Source: Sphingomonas sp. IC-11 (lineage in GTDB: Bacteria > Pseudomonadota > Alphaproteobacteria > Sphingomonadales > Sphingomonadaceae). From it: 64,000 nt of DNA. Below the pieces are notes generated by a model. It was not told the DNA's origin. It did no database searches and worked only from the letters and a program-made list of their open reading frames with translations. Position numbers and translations under genes: made by a program. How positions within the stretch are numbered: the first letter of the stretch is position 1; the number at the start of each line of letters is the position of its first letter. Shown one piece after another: positions 45,901 through 54,200 of the stretch. Where the stretch lies: positions 238,939 to 302,938 of the forward strand of contig NZ_JAJNDU010000004.1 in assembly GCF_021043365.1 (NCBI RefSeq), in the 5' to 3' direction.

Positions 45901-47628
45901 TTATTTGTAACGCCAGCTGGTAAGGTCAGCGCCCTTGGGCGCCGCCGCCTCGATCCGCTTCAGGATCTTGGGCACGTACATCCAGTTGTAGCGCAGGCGG
46001 CCGACCGAATTGGGCTGCGTCTTGTCGCCGTTCCAGCAATGTTCGTCGCGATCACCATAAAGGATCTCGCCGCCATAGGCCGGCTGCGCTTTCTTCAGGA
46101 AATCTTCCATCAGATAAACGGCATTGTTCAGATAGAAGTTGTCCATGTCGCCGACATAGATGTGGATCTTGCCCTGCAACTTGGGCGCCAGCTTCTGCCA
46201 GTCCCGCTCCAGAATGTAGCGCATGTCATAGTTTTCGCGCCAATAGGCCGCGACGCTGGGATCGATCTCGCCGGTCGCCTTGTTCCAGATGCGCTTGGGA
46301 TATCCGTCCTCGCCCATCGGCGAATACACCGCTTCCCACACGTCCCACTGGCCGCCCGAACGGGTCTTGTCGCCCAGCACCAGCTCGAGCCGGTTCTCGT
46401 CCTCGATCGTGTGCGACAGATGGCCGAGGTAATCGCGCTTGCCCGGCTTCGCGACCTTTCCGAACGGGCCGGTCCAGAAATAGGCGTTCTTGTCCTTGTA
46501 GATGTCCGTCACCATCGTCTGACGGAAATCGATCGGATCCGGGCAGGCCGCGAAGGCGCCGTTATATTCGTCCGGATAGAAAACCTGCGCCGCCAGCGCT
46601 TCCCAGCCGCCGGTCGATCCGCCGTACAGGAACCGCGCCCAGCCCTGGCCGATCCCGCGGAACTTCTTCTCCAGCGCGGGGATGAAGTCGTAGGTGATCG
46701 CGTCGCCATACGGGCCGATGTTGGCGGAATTCACCGCATAGCTGTCGTCGTAATACGGGTTCGAATGGTCGATCTCGACGATCAGCATCCGCGGGAAATC
46801 GGGCGAGATCCACTTCTGGTAGAAGTCATACGCTTCCTGCTGCTCGGTCCGGGCGTAGCAGGTCTCGTTCTTGAAGCGCTTGTTCGGCTCGCACTTGATG
46901 TCTGCATCGGGCGGCGTGGTGCGGAAACCGCCGAAGTCCTCGGGAAAATGCCCGTGGAAGATTGCGATCGGGTAGCGCGCTTCGGGATGCTTGTCGAAAT
47001 CCTTGGGCACCAGCACGTGACCGCGCATGTAGACGTCACGGCCCCAGAACTTTGACAGCCGCTCGGACTTAAACTTGAAATGCCGGACGAACTCAGTGTC
47101 CTTCGGCTCCTCAACCGGCCCGATCACGTCGGTCAGCGCGACCTTGATCTCGCCGGGCCGCTTCGGATCGAAGTTCACCTTCATCGGCTTGCTGATGATG
47201 TTGCCCGGCTCCTTGCGCCAGTTCTGCCCCGCACCGCGTGCGGCAGGCAGCTTCACCACTTTGCCGTTGCCAAGCTTGAACGTGTCGTACTTATGCAGAA
47301 CGGCCTGCACCGTGTACATGCCGGCCGGAATGTCGGCGAGGCTGCGCCCCGGATAGCCCAGCACGTCCTTGCCGATCACGCGCGCCTGGCGATTGCGGAA
47401 ATTCTCGACCTGAAGGCCGAACACCTGCGCGGCGTCATGGCTTGCATCGACCTGGAACCGCGGCTCGCTCTTGTCGTCCGCGGCCAGAACCAGGATCACG
47501 CGCCCTTCATAGGCGGGATCCTTCGCGGCGGGCGCCGACAGCTCGACCCGAAAATCCTCTGCATGCAACGCATGCGTCCCCAGCGTCAGCGCCGCCAGTG
47601 CAGCGCCGACCGCGAACGTCTTTCGCAT
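45901..47628 (-). CDS. Secreted alpha/beta-hydrolase, esterase-like
   Basis: A 575-residue protein with signal peptide (MRKTFAVGAALAALTLGTHA). An N-terminal beta-rich domain (about 25-175, RVELSAPAAKDPAYEGRVIL) precedes a putative esterase domain. The nucleophile elbow is FLYGGSTGGWEALAAQVFYP (Ser near residue 335). A likely acid is in IYVGDMDNFYL and the His in GDRDEHCWNGD. The substrate is unknown. ATG 47628 follows AGGGGATGGGAC. As first gene of the minus-strand block, facing iclR, it is probably directly regulated by it. Confidence 0.8.
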   Translation of the reverse strand: MRKTFAVGAALAALTLGTHALHAEDFRVELSAPAAKDPAYEGRVILVLAADDKSEPRFQVDASHDAAQVFGLQVENFRNRQARVIGKDVLGYPGRSLADIPAGMYTVQAVLHKYDTFKLGNGKVVKLPAARGAGQNWRKEPGNIISKPMKVNFDPKRPGEIKVALTDVIGPVEEPKDTEFVRHFKFKSERLSKFWGRDVYMRGHVLVPKDFDKHPEARYPIAIFHGHFPEDFGGFRTTPPDADIKCEPNKRFKNETCYARTEQQEAYDFYQKWISPDFPRMLIVEIDHSNPYYDDSYAVNSANIGPYGDAITYDFIPALEKKFRGIGQGWARFLYGGSTGGWEALAAQVFYPDEYNGAFAACPDPIDFRQTMVTDIYKDKNAYFWTGPFGKVAKPGKRDYLGHLSHTIEDENRLELVLGDKTRSGGQWDVWEAVYSPMGEDGYPKRIWNKATGEIDPSVAAYWRENYDMRYILERDWQKLAPKLQGKIHIYVGDMDNFYLNNAVYLMEDFLKKAQPAYGGEILYGDRDEHCWNGDKTQPNSVGRLRYNWMYVPKILKRIEAAAPKGADLTSWRYK

Positions 47629-47716
47629 GTCCCATCCCCTTAAGCCGGCAAGCTCCCCGCTCCGCCGCACCTCGGATTTGCCGCACAAAGATCCATTGTC
47701 AACGCATTTTTGATCG

Positions 47717-47749
47717 CATAGCGAACGTGCGTTGCCATAGCGAACACAA
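47717..47749. promoter_or_regulatory. Candidate IclR operator: two direct CATAGCGAAC repeats
   Basis: CATAGCGAAC occurs at 47717-47726 and again at 47736-47745, 19 bases apart (about two helical turns), in the intergenic region between the esterase gene and iclR. The second copy extends to TAGCGAACACAA, identical to the site before the M24 gene at 37118-37129. IclR proteins of the PcaU/PobR type are known to bind repeated 10-bp half-sites. Confidence 0.65.
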
Positions 47750-47874
47750 ATAGTGCCGTTTCGGCCCTGGGCTTCGAAGCCCGACCCTCAGTTTATTGCT
47801 TGATACTTCAATGTGTTTCCCGTTTCCGCGATGGCTTGTTAGCCACGCGGCAGAAATTCCGGAGGATGTACATC

Positions 47875-48702
47875 ATGTCAGCCAGTGCCGCCGACCAGAT
47901 CGCGGAGGACGATGTCGCCTCGCTTTCCGGCGAGTCAGATGACGGCGATCGCGACTATGTCGCCTCGCTGGCGCGTGGGCTGGAGGTAATCTGCGCCTTC
48001 ACTCGCGATACCCCCTCGATGACCCTGAGCGACGTGGCCAAGGTGACAGGCATGTCGCGCGCGACCACGCGTCGCCTTCTGCTCACCCTGGTGCGGGAGG
48101 GTTATGCGGAGAAACGTGACCGCCACTTCTCATTGCGGCCCAAGGTACTGCAGCTTGGCTATTCCGCGCTGTCGTCGGTCGGCATTCTCGACATCGTTCA
48201 GCCGGTGATGAACGCATTGTCGCAGCGGACGCAGGAATCGATTTACACCGCCGTCCTGACCGGTGATGACGTGACGTATCTCGCGCGCTCAACGCCTGAT
48301 CGCGTGATTTCCGTGAGCATCAACATCGGCAACCGTTTGCCCGCTTATGCGGTGTCCACGGGCCGCGTGCTGCTGGCGGGTGAAAGCGACGAGGCGCTGG
48401 AGCGGTACTTCGACCGCATCAAGCTGGAGAAGCACACGTCCAACACCGTCCGCTCGGTGAAGCAATTACGCGACATCATCGCCGAGACGCGAGAGCTCGG
48501 CTATTCGCTGGTGGACGAGGAACTGGAGGTCGGCGTGCGGTCGCTCTCCGTGCCGATCTACGACGCCACAGGCCACGTGATCGCGGCGCTGAACGCCTGT
48601 TGCCCTTCCATGCGCTTCCCGGTCGAGGACATGCGCGAAAAGCTCGTGCCGGAGCTTCGCGCCGCGGCGCAAAGCATCAACGAGCGGTTCCAGCAGAAAT
48701 AG
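47875..48702 (+). CDS. IclR-family transcriptional regulator
   Basis: A 275-residue regulator. The N-terminal winged helix-turn-helix covers about residues 22-90 (RGLEVICAFTRDTPSMTLSD, VAKVTGMSRATTRRLLLTLV). The effector domain follows (about 100-270: YTAVLTGDDVTYLARSTPDR, NIGNRLPAYAVSTGRVLLAG, GYSLVDEELEVGVRSLSVPI). The sequence falls nearest the PcaR/PobR/CatR subgroup, in which aromatic or related acids act as effectors. ATG 47875 is chosen for the strong GGAGG nine bases before it. It is divergent from the esterase-receptor-peptidase block and probably controls it. Confidence 0.93.
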   Translation: MSASAADQIAEDDVASLSGESDDGDRDYVASLARGLEVICAFTRDTPSMTLSDVAKVTGMSRATTRRLLLTLVREGYAEKRDRHFSLRPKVLQLGYSALSSVGILDIVQPVMNALSQRTQESIYTAVLTGDDVTYLARSTPDRVISVSINIGNRLPAYAVSTGRVLLAGESDEALERYFDRIKLEKHTSNTVRSVKQLRDIIAETRELGYSLVDEELEVGVRSLSVPIYDATGHVIAALNACCPSMRFPVEDMREKLVPELRAAAQSINERFQQK

Positions 48703-48728
48703 GCCGACGCCGCCTGGACGGCGTCGGC
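48703..48728. terminator. Hairpin between convergent iclR and OYE genes
   Basis: A perfect 10-bp stem (GCCGACGCCG / CGGCGTCGGC) with a 6-nt loop begins immediately after the iclR stop codon and ends eight bases before the OYE stop. No T-run, but the position and stability support a shared terminator. Confidence 0.8.
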
Positions 48729-48736
48729 AGTCCGGG

Positions 48737-49828
48737 TCAGGCTGCGACTTCTTCTTCCACGAAGCCTTTCCAGTTGCGCATGTAGGTCACGAATTGCGGG
48801 CTAAGCCCCTCATCCAGCAGATGCTGAGCCGTGACGGGCAGCGCTGGTGACACATAGTCGGCGTCGCGGCGGACGCGTTCGGGGAAATCGTGCCGCAGGA
48901 TGGCACCCCGTCCGATCACCACAAAGTCGCAGCCGCTCTCGAGCACACCTGCCGCCTCACGCCCGGTCATCACCTTGCCGGCCGCCCCGAGCCGAACCTC
49001 GCCCCGTGGCAGTTCGGTGAAGTAGCTCATCAGGGAACGGCCTTGGAACTCTTCTTCAACCGGCTCCTTGGCGACGTCCCAAAGCGACATGTCGAGGTAA
49101 TCGATGTCCTCCTTGCGCAGCAGCTCGGCCGCGAGGTCGCGAATTTCGGCCAGCTTCAGGCCGAAACGCTCCGGAGAAAGCCGCAGCCCAACCTGGAAGT
49201 CACTCCCGCAGGCCGATCTGATGCCATCGATAATTTCGAAAAGGAGCCGGGACCGGTTCTCGAGGCTGCCGCCATAACGATCGTCGCGTTTGTTGATCTC
49301 AGCCGACAGGAATTGCGCGAGGATATACCCATGAGCGCCGTGGATCTCCACACCGTCGAAGCCGGCCTTCTCCGAACGCTGTGCCGCGGCAATGAAATCT
49401 TCCCGCAGGCGTTCAACCTCAGCCAAGGTCAAACTGCGGGCTCCCGTAGCTGGGTCGTCCGATGGGCAGACCGGCGTTCCAACCAGTTCCTTGGGCGAAC
49501 GATTTCCCGCGTGATGCAGCTGGACTGAAGAGATCGAGCCTTCAGCACGGATCGCCGACGCAAGACGGGTCAATCCCTCGAGATGCCGATCGTCAAAAAC
49601 CCCAAGCTGGCCGGCAAACCCCTGCCCTGCCGCCTGAACATGCGCTGCTGCGGTCATGGTGATGCCGAATCCACCCTTTGCCCGCATGGTGAGCCAATGG
49701 TGCTCTTCTTGCGAAAGCCGACCATCATCGTGGCTCTGCTGGTTCGTCAACGGCGCCAGCATGAAACGGTTCTTCATCGCCGGACCGCGCTTCAGCGTGA
49801 GTGGTTCAAACAACTCATTCACAGCCAC
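48737..49828 (-). CDS. Old yellow enzyme family NADH:flavin oxidoreductase
   Basis: A 363-residue FMN enzyme of the OYE fold. Landmarks are NELFEPLTLKRGPAMKNRFM, LAPLTNQQS, SVQLHHAGNRSP, the catalytic/FMN segment GFDGVEIHGAHGYILAQFLS, NKRDDRYGGSLENRSRLLFE and DFVVIGRGAILRHDFPERV. It lacks the Fe-S cluster domain of 2,4-dienoyl-CoA reductase. Such enzymes reduce activated C=C bonds. The GTG at 49828 is chosen because GAGGAGACGAAT stands before it. A weak half-site (GATAGCGACC, minus strand, 49850-49859) upstream suggests it may join the IclR regulon. Confidence 0.9.
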   Translation of the reverse strand: MAVNELFEPLTLKRGPAMKNRFMLAPLTNQQSHDDGRLSQEEHHWLTMRAKGGFGITMTAAAHVQAAGQGFAGQLGVFDDRHLEGLTRLASAIRAEGSISSVQLHHAGNRSPKELVGTPVCPSDDPATGARSLTLAEVERLREDFIAAAQRSEKAGFDGVEIHGAHGYILAQFLSAEINKRDDRYGGSLENRSRLLFEIIDGIRSACGSDFQVGLRLSPERFGLKLAEIRDLAAELLRKEDIDYLDMSLWDVAKEPVEEEFQGRSLMSYFTELPRGEVRLGAAGKVMTGREAAGVLESGCDFVVIGRGAILRHDFPERVRRDADYVSPALPVTAQHLLDEGLSPQFVTYMRNWKGFVEEEVAA

Positions 49829-49849
49829 ATTCGTCTCCTCGAGTTCGTT

Positions 49850-49859
49850 GGTCGCTATC
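49850..49859 (-). promoter_or_regulatory. Weak IclR-type half-site before the OYE gene
   Basis: On the minus strand GATAGCGACC matches CATAGCGAAC at 8 of 10 positions, 22 bases upstream of the OYE start. It is a single copy and could be coincidental. Confidence 0.3.
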
Positions 49860-49980
49860 GTATGGCGGACAATATGTGGTTCGATCGGGATCAGCCAAGC
49901 CATGGCCGGGGATGAACCGCAATCCTTGGCAGCGGGCGCTGATCGGCTACAAGCCGGCACCAAGCACCCGGAGGCCCCTG

Positions 49981-51075
49981 ATGACATCTCCCACCGAACG
50001 CGGCGGCACGGATCGCGCTCCGTTCGTCATCGGTCACCACGACGGTGTGTTTCTATCTGTCCAGTATCTGCGCGGCATCGCTTCGCTGATGGTGCTGCTC
50101 TACCATGCGGGCTACGATCTGAACCTCATCACGGAGGGTAGCCGGCCACATTGGCTCGCGTCCGGGGTAGACATCTTTTTCGTTATCAGTGGGTTCGTGA
50201 TGGTGGCGTCCACAGCCACGCGCCCGGTCACCGCGCAAGCCTTCTTGGCCTCACGGATCGCGCGCGTCGTGCCGTTCTACTGGCTGGCGACGATCGTGAT
50301 GATCGGCATCATCGCGCTCCGCGGCCAGGCACTCCCCTCCATTCAGGAGGTGGTCCTGTCCTTCCTCTTCATTTTCTACTTCAATGAGCGAGCGCAGGAC
50401 ACCAGTCCGATCCTTGGTCCGGGTTGGACCCTGAACTACGAAATCTACTTCTATCTCGTGTTTGCGGCGCTAATCCGTTTGCCGGTGCCCAGACGGATCG
50501 CCGTGATGGCGGTGCTGTTCGTCGTCGTCGCTGCCCTCCGCCCGCTGGCGCCGGCCGATAACGCCTTCCTCACGCGAATGACGAGTCCGATCCCGCTTGA
50601 GTTCGTCGCGGGCATGGTGATCGGATACTATCGCGCGCGGATCATGCGCGCACCAGCAATCGCCGGTCTCGCAGCAATCGGCCTTGGCTTTGCCGCACTT
50701 GCCCTTCTCGATCCACCGCTCCCTCGCGTCGCCTTCTTCGCGCCGCCAGCCGTCCTGATCGTGTTCGGCGGCGTGGTTCTGGAGCGGCATGTCAGCCGGC
50801 CGCAGCTCGGTGTGCTGGGCTACCTGGGGGACTCCAGCTACAGCCTCTATCTCACTCACCCGCTTCTGCTCGCGTGCCTAACGCCGATCAGCATCGCGCC
50901 CCATCTTGCACTACCGTTGGCTTTCTTGATCGTGGCGGGCTCAATCGCCATCGGCTTTGCGGCCTATTACTGGGTAGAAGTTCCCGCCACTCGCGCGGCG
51001 CGTCTGCTGCTGGGCGGGGCACGGGCGCGTCCAGCGGTCCGAGGCGCAAAGGGAATGACGCCGACGGTTGATTGA
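49981..51075 (+). CDS. Acyltransferase 3 family membrane protein (OafA/YrhL type)
   Basis: A 364-residue membrane protein with about ten helices that would O-acylate a sugar or exopolysaccharide. Family motifs are VQYLRGIASLMVLLYHAGYD (catalytic His region), GVDIFFVISGFVM, RIARVVPFYWLATIV, GPGWTLNYEIYFYLVF and GDSSYSLYLTHPLLLACL. There is no C-terminal SGNH domain. ATG 49981 follows GGAGGCCCCTG. It is followed after 62 bases by the unidentified 270-residue gene on the same strand. Confidence 0.9.
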   Translation: MTSPTERGGTDRAPFVIGHHDGVFLSVQYLRGIASLMVLLYHAGYDLNLITEGSRPHWLASGVDIFFVISGFVMVASTATRPVTAQAFLASRIARVVPFYWLATIVMIGIIALRGQALPSIQEVVLSFLFIFYFNERAQDTSPILGPGWTLNYEIYFYLVFAALIRLPVPRRIAVMAVLFVVVAALRPLAPADNAFLTRMTSPIPLEFVAGMVIGYYRARIMRAPAIAGLAAIGLGFAALALLDPPLPRVAFFAPPAVLIVFGGVVLERHVSRPQLGVLGYLGDSSYSLYLTHPLLLACLTPISIAPHLALPLAFLIVAGSIAIGFAAYYWVEVPATRAARLLLGGARARPAVRGAKGMTPTVD

Positions 51076-51137
51076 TCCTCACGATCCATGACTGTAGCGC
51101 CAGGTTAGTTCCAAACCGCAACAAGCAGGATGTCTAG

Positions 51138-51950
51138 GTGAAGTGGTTTCGTCTCCTGCTCGCAATCCTGGCATTGGCGCTCGTGGGCCTCGGTCTGTTC
51201 GTGTGGGGAACCCGTCCAACGCCGGGTGCCGGTCAAATTGTGCTGCCGGCGAAAACTCCGTTCACCAAAGGATCATATTTCGCCTTCGCCATGCCTTGGG
51301 GCGGCGAAATGGTAAGGGTATTGAAGCCTTGGTCCCCGCATGCGGATTCGATCGTCATCGACCTCGATCGCTTTCCTGCGAAAACAAAGGTGCACTGGCG
51401 CTGGCCGCCGGTGAGCGCCGGCTTCGGCCCCGGCGTCTGGGGCTATAACGCTGTCATGTATGGCAATTACGACGGGGGTGAGCCGGAACGTCCGATCGCA
51501 CCCATCCGGATGCGTGACCTGCGCGAACTCCGCCAAAGCTTTGGCTGGACGATCGACAATCGCTTCGGCGACGGCAATGTCCTGACGGAATTCTACCTCC
51601 GATCGAGCACAACGGACGTCCACGCCAAAGTGATCGAGATCGGCTGGTTCTTCCACATGCCGGACAGTACGCGCGCATTCTTCGATGGCTCTGCGCCCGT
51701 AGGTGTGTTTGTCGACGATCAGAAGCGGCGGTGGATGGTGCGAATGGCGGACAAGTTCTGCATGTTCGCACCGGAGAAGCCAGGCGATCTGCGCGACGGA
51801 ACGCTCGACATGCTGCCGGCGCTCGAATGGCTCCGGCAGAAGGGAAAAATCACCGGCAACGAGTGGATGTCCGGCGTTGCCATCGGGGTCGAGCCGGTGC
51901 GCGGCCTCGGTAGCTTGTCGATTGACCGTTGGTCGGTCACGATGCGGTAA
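51138..51950 (+). CDS. Membrane-anchored protein of unknown function, faintly GH12-like
   Basis: A 270-residue protein with an N-terminal membrane anchor or uncleaved signal (WFRLLLAILALALVGLGLFV). The remainder is rich in aromatic beta-strands: WGYNAVMYGNYDGGEPERPI, SFGWTIDNRFGDGNVLTEFY, KVIEIGWFFHMP, RRWMVRMADKFCMF. The order YGNYDG, Trp strand, LTEFYLRS, EIGWFFHMP faintly recalls the jelly-roll of GH12 glucanases, but I cannot place the catalytic pair and do not claim the activity. The GTG start follows CAGGATGTCTAG. Co-location with an acyltransferase suggests a cell-surface polysaccharide context. Confidence 0.6.
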   Translation: MKWFRLLLAILALALVGLGLFVWGTRPTPGAGQIVLPAKTPFTKGSYFAFAMPWGGEMVRVLKPWSPHADSIVIDLDRFPAKTKVHWRWPPVSAGFGPGVWGYNAVMYGNYDGGEPERPIAPIRMRDLRELRQSFGWTIDNRFGDGNVLTEFYLRSSTTDVHAKVIEIGWFFHMPDSTRAFFDGSAPVGVFVDDQKRRWMVRMADKFCMFAPEKPGDLRDGTLDMLPALEWLRQKGKITGNEWMSGVAIGVEPVRGLGSLSIDRWSVTMR

Positions 51951-51973
51951 ACTCCGGCGACGACGCGGCGGAG

Positions 51974-52996
51974 CTATCGCCTGACCGGCCGCACCATCGT
52001 TCCATCCGGCCGCGAAACCAGGGATTCTCCGTTCTCCGCTTTCTCAGCATACCGTCGGGCGATCACCGCGCAGGCGATCAGCTGGATTTGGTGAAAGATC
52101 ATCAGCGGCAGAATGACCGCGCCGACTTGCGCTGGCGGAAACAACAGGCCGGCGATGGGCACGCCAGTCGCGAGGCTCTTCTTCGAGCCGCAGAATAGCA
52201 GCACGATCGAATCCTCACGATTGAAGCCCAAAAGGCGTCCCGTTGCGCGGGTCAGCAGCAGGATCGCGGCGAGAAGCGCGCAGCACACGGCGAGCAACAG
52301 GATCAGGCTCTCACCGGAGAGTCGCTGCCAGAGCCCGCCCACGACGGCTGCACTGAAGGCGGTATAGACCACCAGCAGGATCGAGCCACGGTCCACTATC
52401 GAAACCAGTTTCTTGTGGCGCGAGACAAAGCTGCCCAGCCATGGCCGAAGGGCGTGACCAAGCAGGAACGGAAGCAGCAATTCCAGCGCGATCGCCTGCA
52501 CCGAATCAATCGAAATGCTGGCAGATGCCCCGGGCCTCGACATGACAATCGCTACCAGCGCGGGAGTCACGATGATGCCGAGTAGATTGGAAAAGGACGC
52601 GCTGCAAACCGCAGCTGCGACGTTGCCCCGCGCAATCGCGGTGAATGCGATTGACGATTGGACCGTGGAGGGCAGCAAGGTCAGGAACAGCAGACCCGCC
52701 GCCATCGGCCCCTCGAGGATCGGTAGCGACACGAATGCAAGGCCCAGCAAGGGGAACAGAACGAATGTCGTCGCCAGCACCGCGAGGTGAAGGCGCCAGT
52801 TTCGGGCGCCGCCGAGTATCGCCTCTCGCGAAAGCTTCGCGCCGTGCAGGAAGAACAGCAGCACGATACCGGCCGTTGTCAGCGATTCGAAAACGGGAGC
52901 AGCCATGCCGCGGGCGGGCAGAAATGACGCAAGCAACATCGTTCCGACCAGCGCGAGAACGAACGGTTCGAAGACGGCGATGAGGGCACGAAGCAT
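51974..52996 (-). CDS. SBF-like sodium/bile acid symporter family protein
   Basis: A 340-residue membrane protein of the SBF-like group (as E. coli YfeH). About nine or ten helices are predicted. Recognisable parts are GIVLLFFLHGAKLSREAILG, LLFLTLLPSTVQSSIAFTAI, GNVAAAVCSASFSNLLGIIV, VLLFCGSKKSLATGVPIAGL and QVGAVILPLMIFHQIQLIAC. The substrate is unknown. It is convergent with the preceding gene and belongs to a different SBF subgroup from the symporter at 33.6-34.4 kb. Confidence 0.9.
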   Translation of the reverse strand: MLRALIAVFEPFVLALVGTMLLASFLPARGMAAPVFESLTTAGIVLLFFLHGAKLSREAILGGARNWRLHLAVLATTFVLFPLLGLAFVSLPILEGPMAAGLLFLTLLPSTVQSSIAFTAIARGNVAAAVCSASFSNLLGIIVTPALVAIVMSRPGASASISIDSVQAIALELLLPFLLGHALRPWLGSFVSRHKKLVSIVDRGSILLVVYTAFSAAVVGGLWQRLSGESLILLLAVCCALLAAILLLTRATGRLLGFNREDSIVLLFCGSKKSLATGVPIAGLLFPPAQVGAVILPLMIFHQIQLIACAVIARRYAEKAENGESLVSRPDGTMVRPVRR

Positions 52997-53306
52997 CAGG
53001 AAACTCTGAACGTTACACCAGAGTGCCCGCTCCTAGGACCAAAGTGCAGGACTCCCAAGAAAGTCACGCCGCCACCGCGGCATGCGGGCCCGGCATGTCC
53101 GGCGAGCGGCCGCCGGGAGGATAGCCGCCAGCACACTCCGGCCTTCCGCCGGAGCAGAACGGCCGCCGATGCGCCCCCTTTGGCCTCCACGGATACGAAT
53201 TTGGCCGCAGGAAACCAAAAGCGCTGATACGAGTGTTGTTACGCAGCCACTTCATTCGAAGGCGCGCACCCGACGCGCCGGCCGCAGGAACGAATAGGAT
53301 TACGCG
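52997..53306 (+). promoter_or_regulatory. 310-base intergenic region and possible leader of terC
   Basis: This gap lies between two divergent genes. It contains a perfect 7-bp hairpin (CTCCGGC / GCCGGAG, 53136-53154). CCAAAG (53039-53044) could pair with CTTTGG (53178-53183), and a second CCAAAAG occurs downstream. TerC-family genes are often preceded by the manganese-sensing yybP-ykoY riboswitch. GGGAGGATAGCC near 53114 is only loosely like its conserved loop, so I do not assign it. Confidence 0.3.
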
Positions 53307-54095
53307 ATGGAAAGTCTGCTTGCGCTTTTTTCCGACCCCACCGCCTGGGCCGCGCTCGTCGCGCTCGTGGTGATGGAGGTCGTGCTCGGCATCGACAATC
53401 TCATCTTCATCTCGATCCTGTCGAACAAACTGCCCGAGGAGCAGCGTGCGCGAGCAAGGCGCCTGGGCATCGGCCTGGCATTGGGCATGCGTCTCATTCT
53501 CTTGTCGATGATCGCGTGGCTGGTTGGCCTGACCGCGGTGGTTTTCGACCTGGGGCTGCGCGGCCCGCTGAACGACTATGGTCAGCCAGCGTTCGAAACC
53601 GCCTTCTCGTGGCGTGACCTGATCCTGATCGCTGGCGGTCTGTTCCTGATCTGGAAGGCAACCAAGGAAATCCACCACAACGTGGATTCGACGCCCAGCG
53701 ACGACCTTCTCGACAAGAAGCAGGTGGCCGCCATCACGTTCGGGTCCGCGCTCGTCCAGATCGTTCTGCTCGACATGGTCTTCTCGATCGATTCGATCCT
53801 GACTGCGGTTGGCATGACCGACAACCTCGCGGTGATGGTGATCGCCGTGCTGACTGCGGTCGGCGCCATGGTCCTCGCCGCGGATCCGCTCGCCAACTTC
53901 ATCTCGCGAAATCCGACGGTGGTGATGCTGGCGCTTGGGTTCCTGCTCATGATCGGTGCCGTTCTGATTGCAGACGGCTTCGGCGTGCACGTACCCAAGG
54001 GCTATATCTACGCGGCCATGGGGTTCTCCGTGCTGGTGGAAGCGCTCAACATCCTTGCGCGCCGCGCCCAGCAGCGAAAGTCAAACAACCCCTGA
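53307..54095 (+). CDS. TerC-family membrane protein
   Basis: A 262-residue protein with seven or more helices. The TerC signature motifs are [20 protein letters not shown] near the N-terminus and [20 protein letters not shown] in the second half, each with the acidic residues that bind metal. Relatives are implicated in manganese export, co-translational metallation of exported enzymes and tellurite resistance. No tellurite genes accompany it here. A weak AGGATT precedes the ATG. Confidence 0.93.
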   Translation: MESLLALFSDPTAWAALVALVVMEVVLGIDNLIFISILSNKLPEEQRARARRLGIGLALGMRLILLSMIAWLVGLTAVVFDLGLRGPLNDYGQPAFETAFSWRDLILIAGGLFLIWKATKEIHHNVDSTPSDDLLDKKQVAAITFGSALVQIVLLDMVFSIDSILTAVGMTDNLAVMVIAVLTAVGAMVLAADPLANFISRNPTVVMLALGFLLMIGAVLIADGFGVHVPKGYIYAAMGFSVLVEALNILARRAQQRKSNNP

Positions 54096-54200
54096 TCTAC
54101 GCCGGCCTTACGGAGCACACTTCGTAGAGTGGGCGTGAAGTCCTGATGCGGCTGGCGGAGCCCAGAGCGTCCTGGCGAGTTTCCCGGAGCGGAGGTTCGC

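Noticed and set aside
32625..49828. Lasso-peptide biosynthesis or degradation cluster, suggested by TonB receptor plus peptidases
   Set aside because: No small precursor gene, no B/C maturation enzymes and no prolyl-oligopeptidase-type isopeptidase is present.
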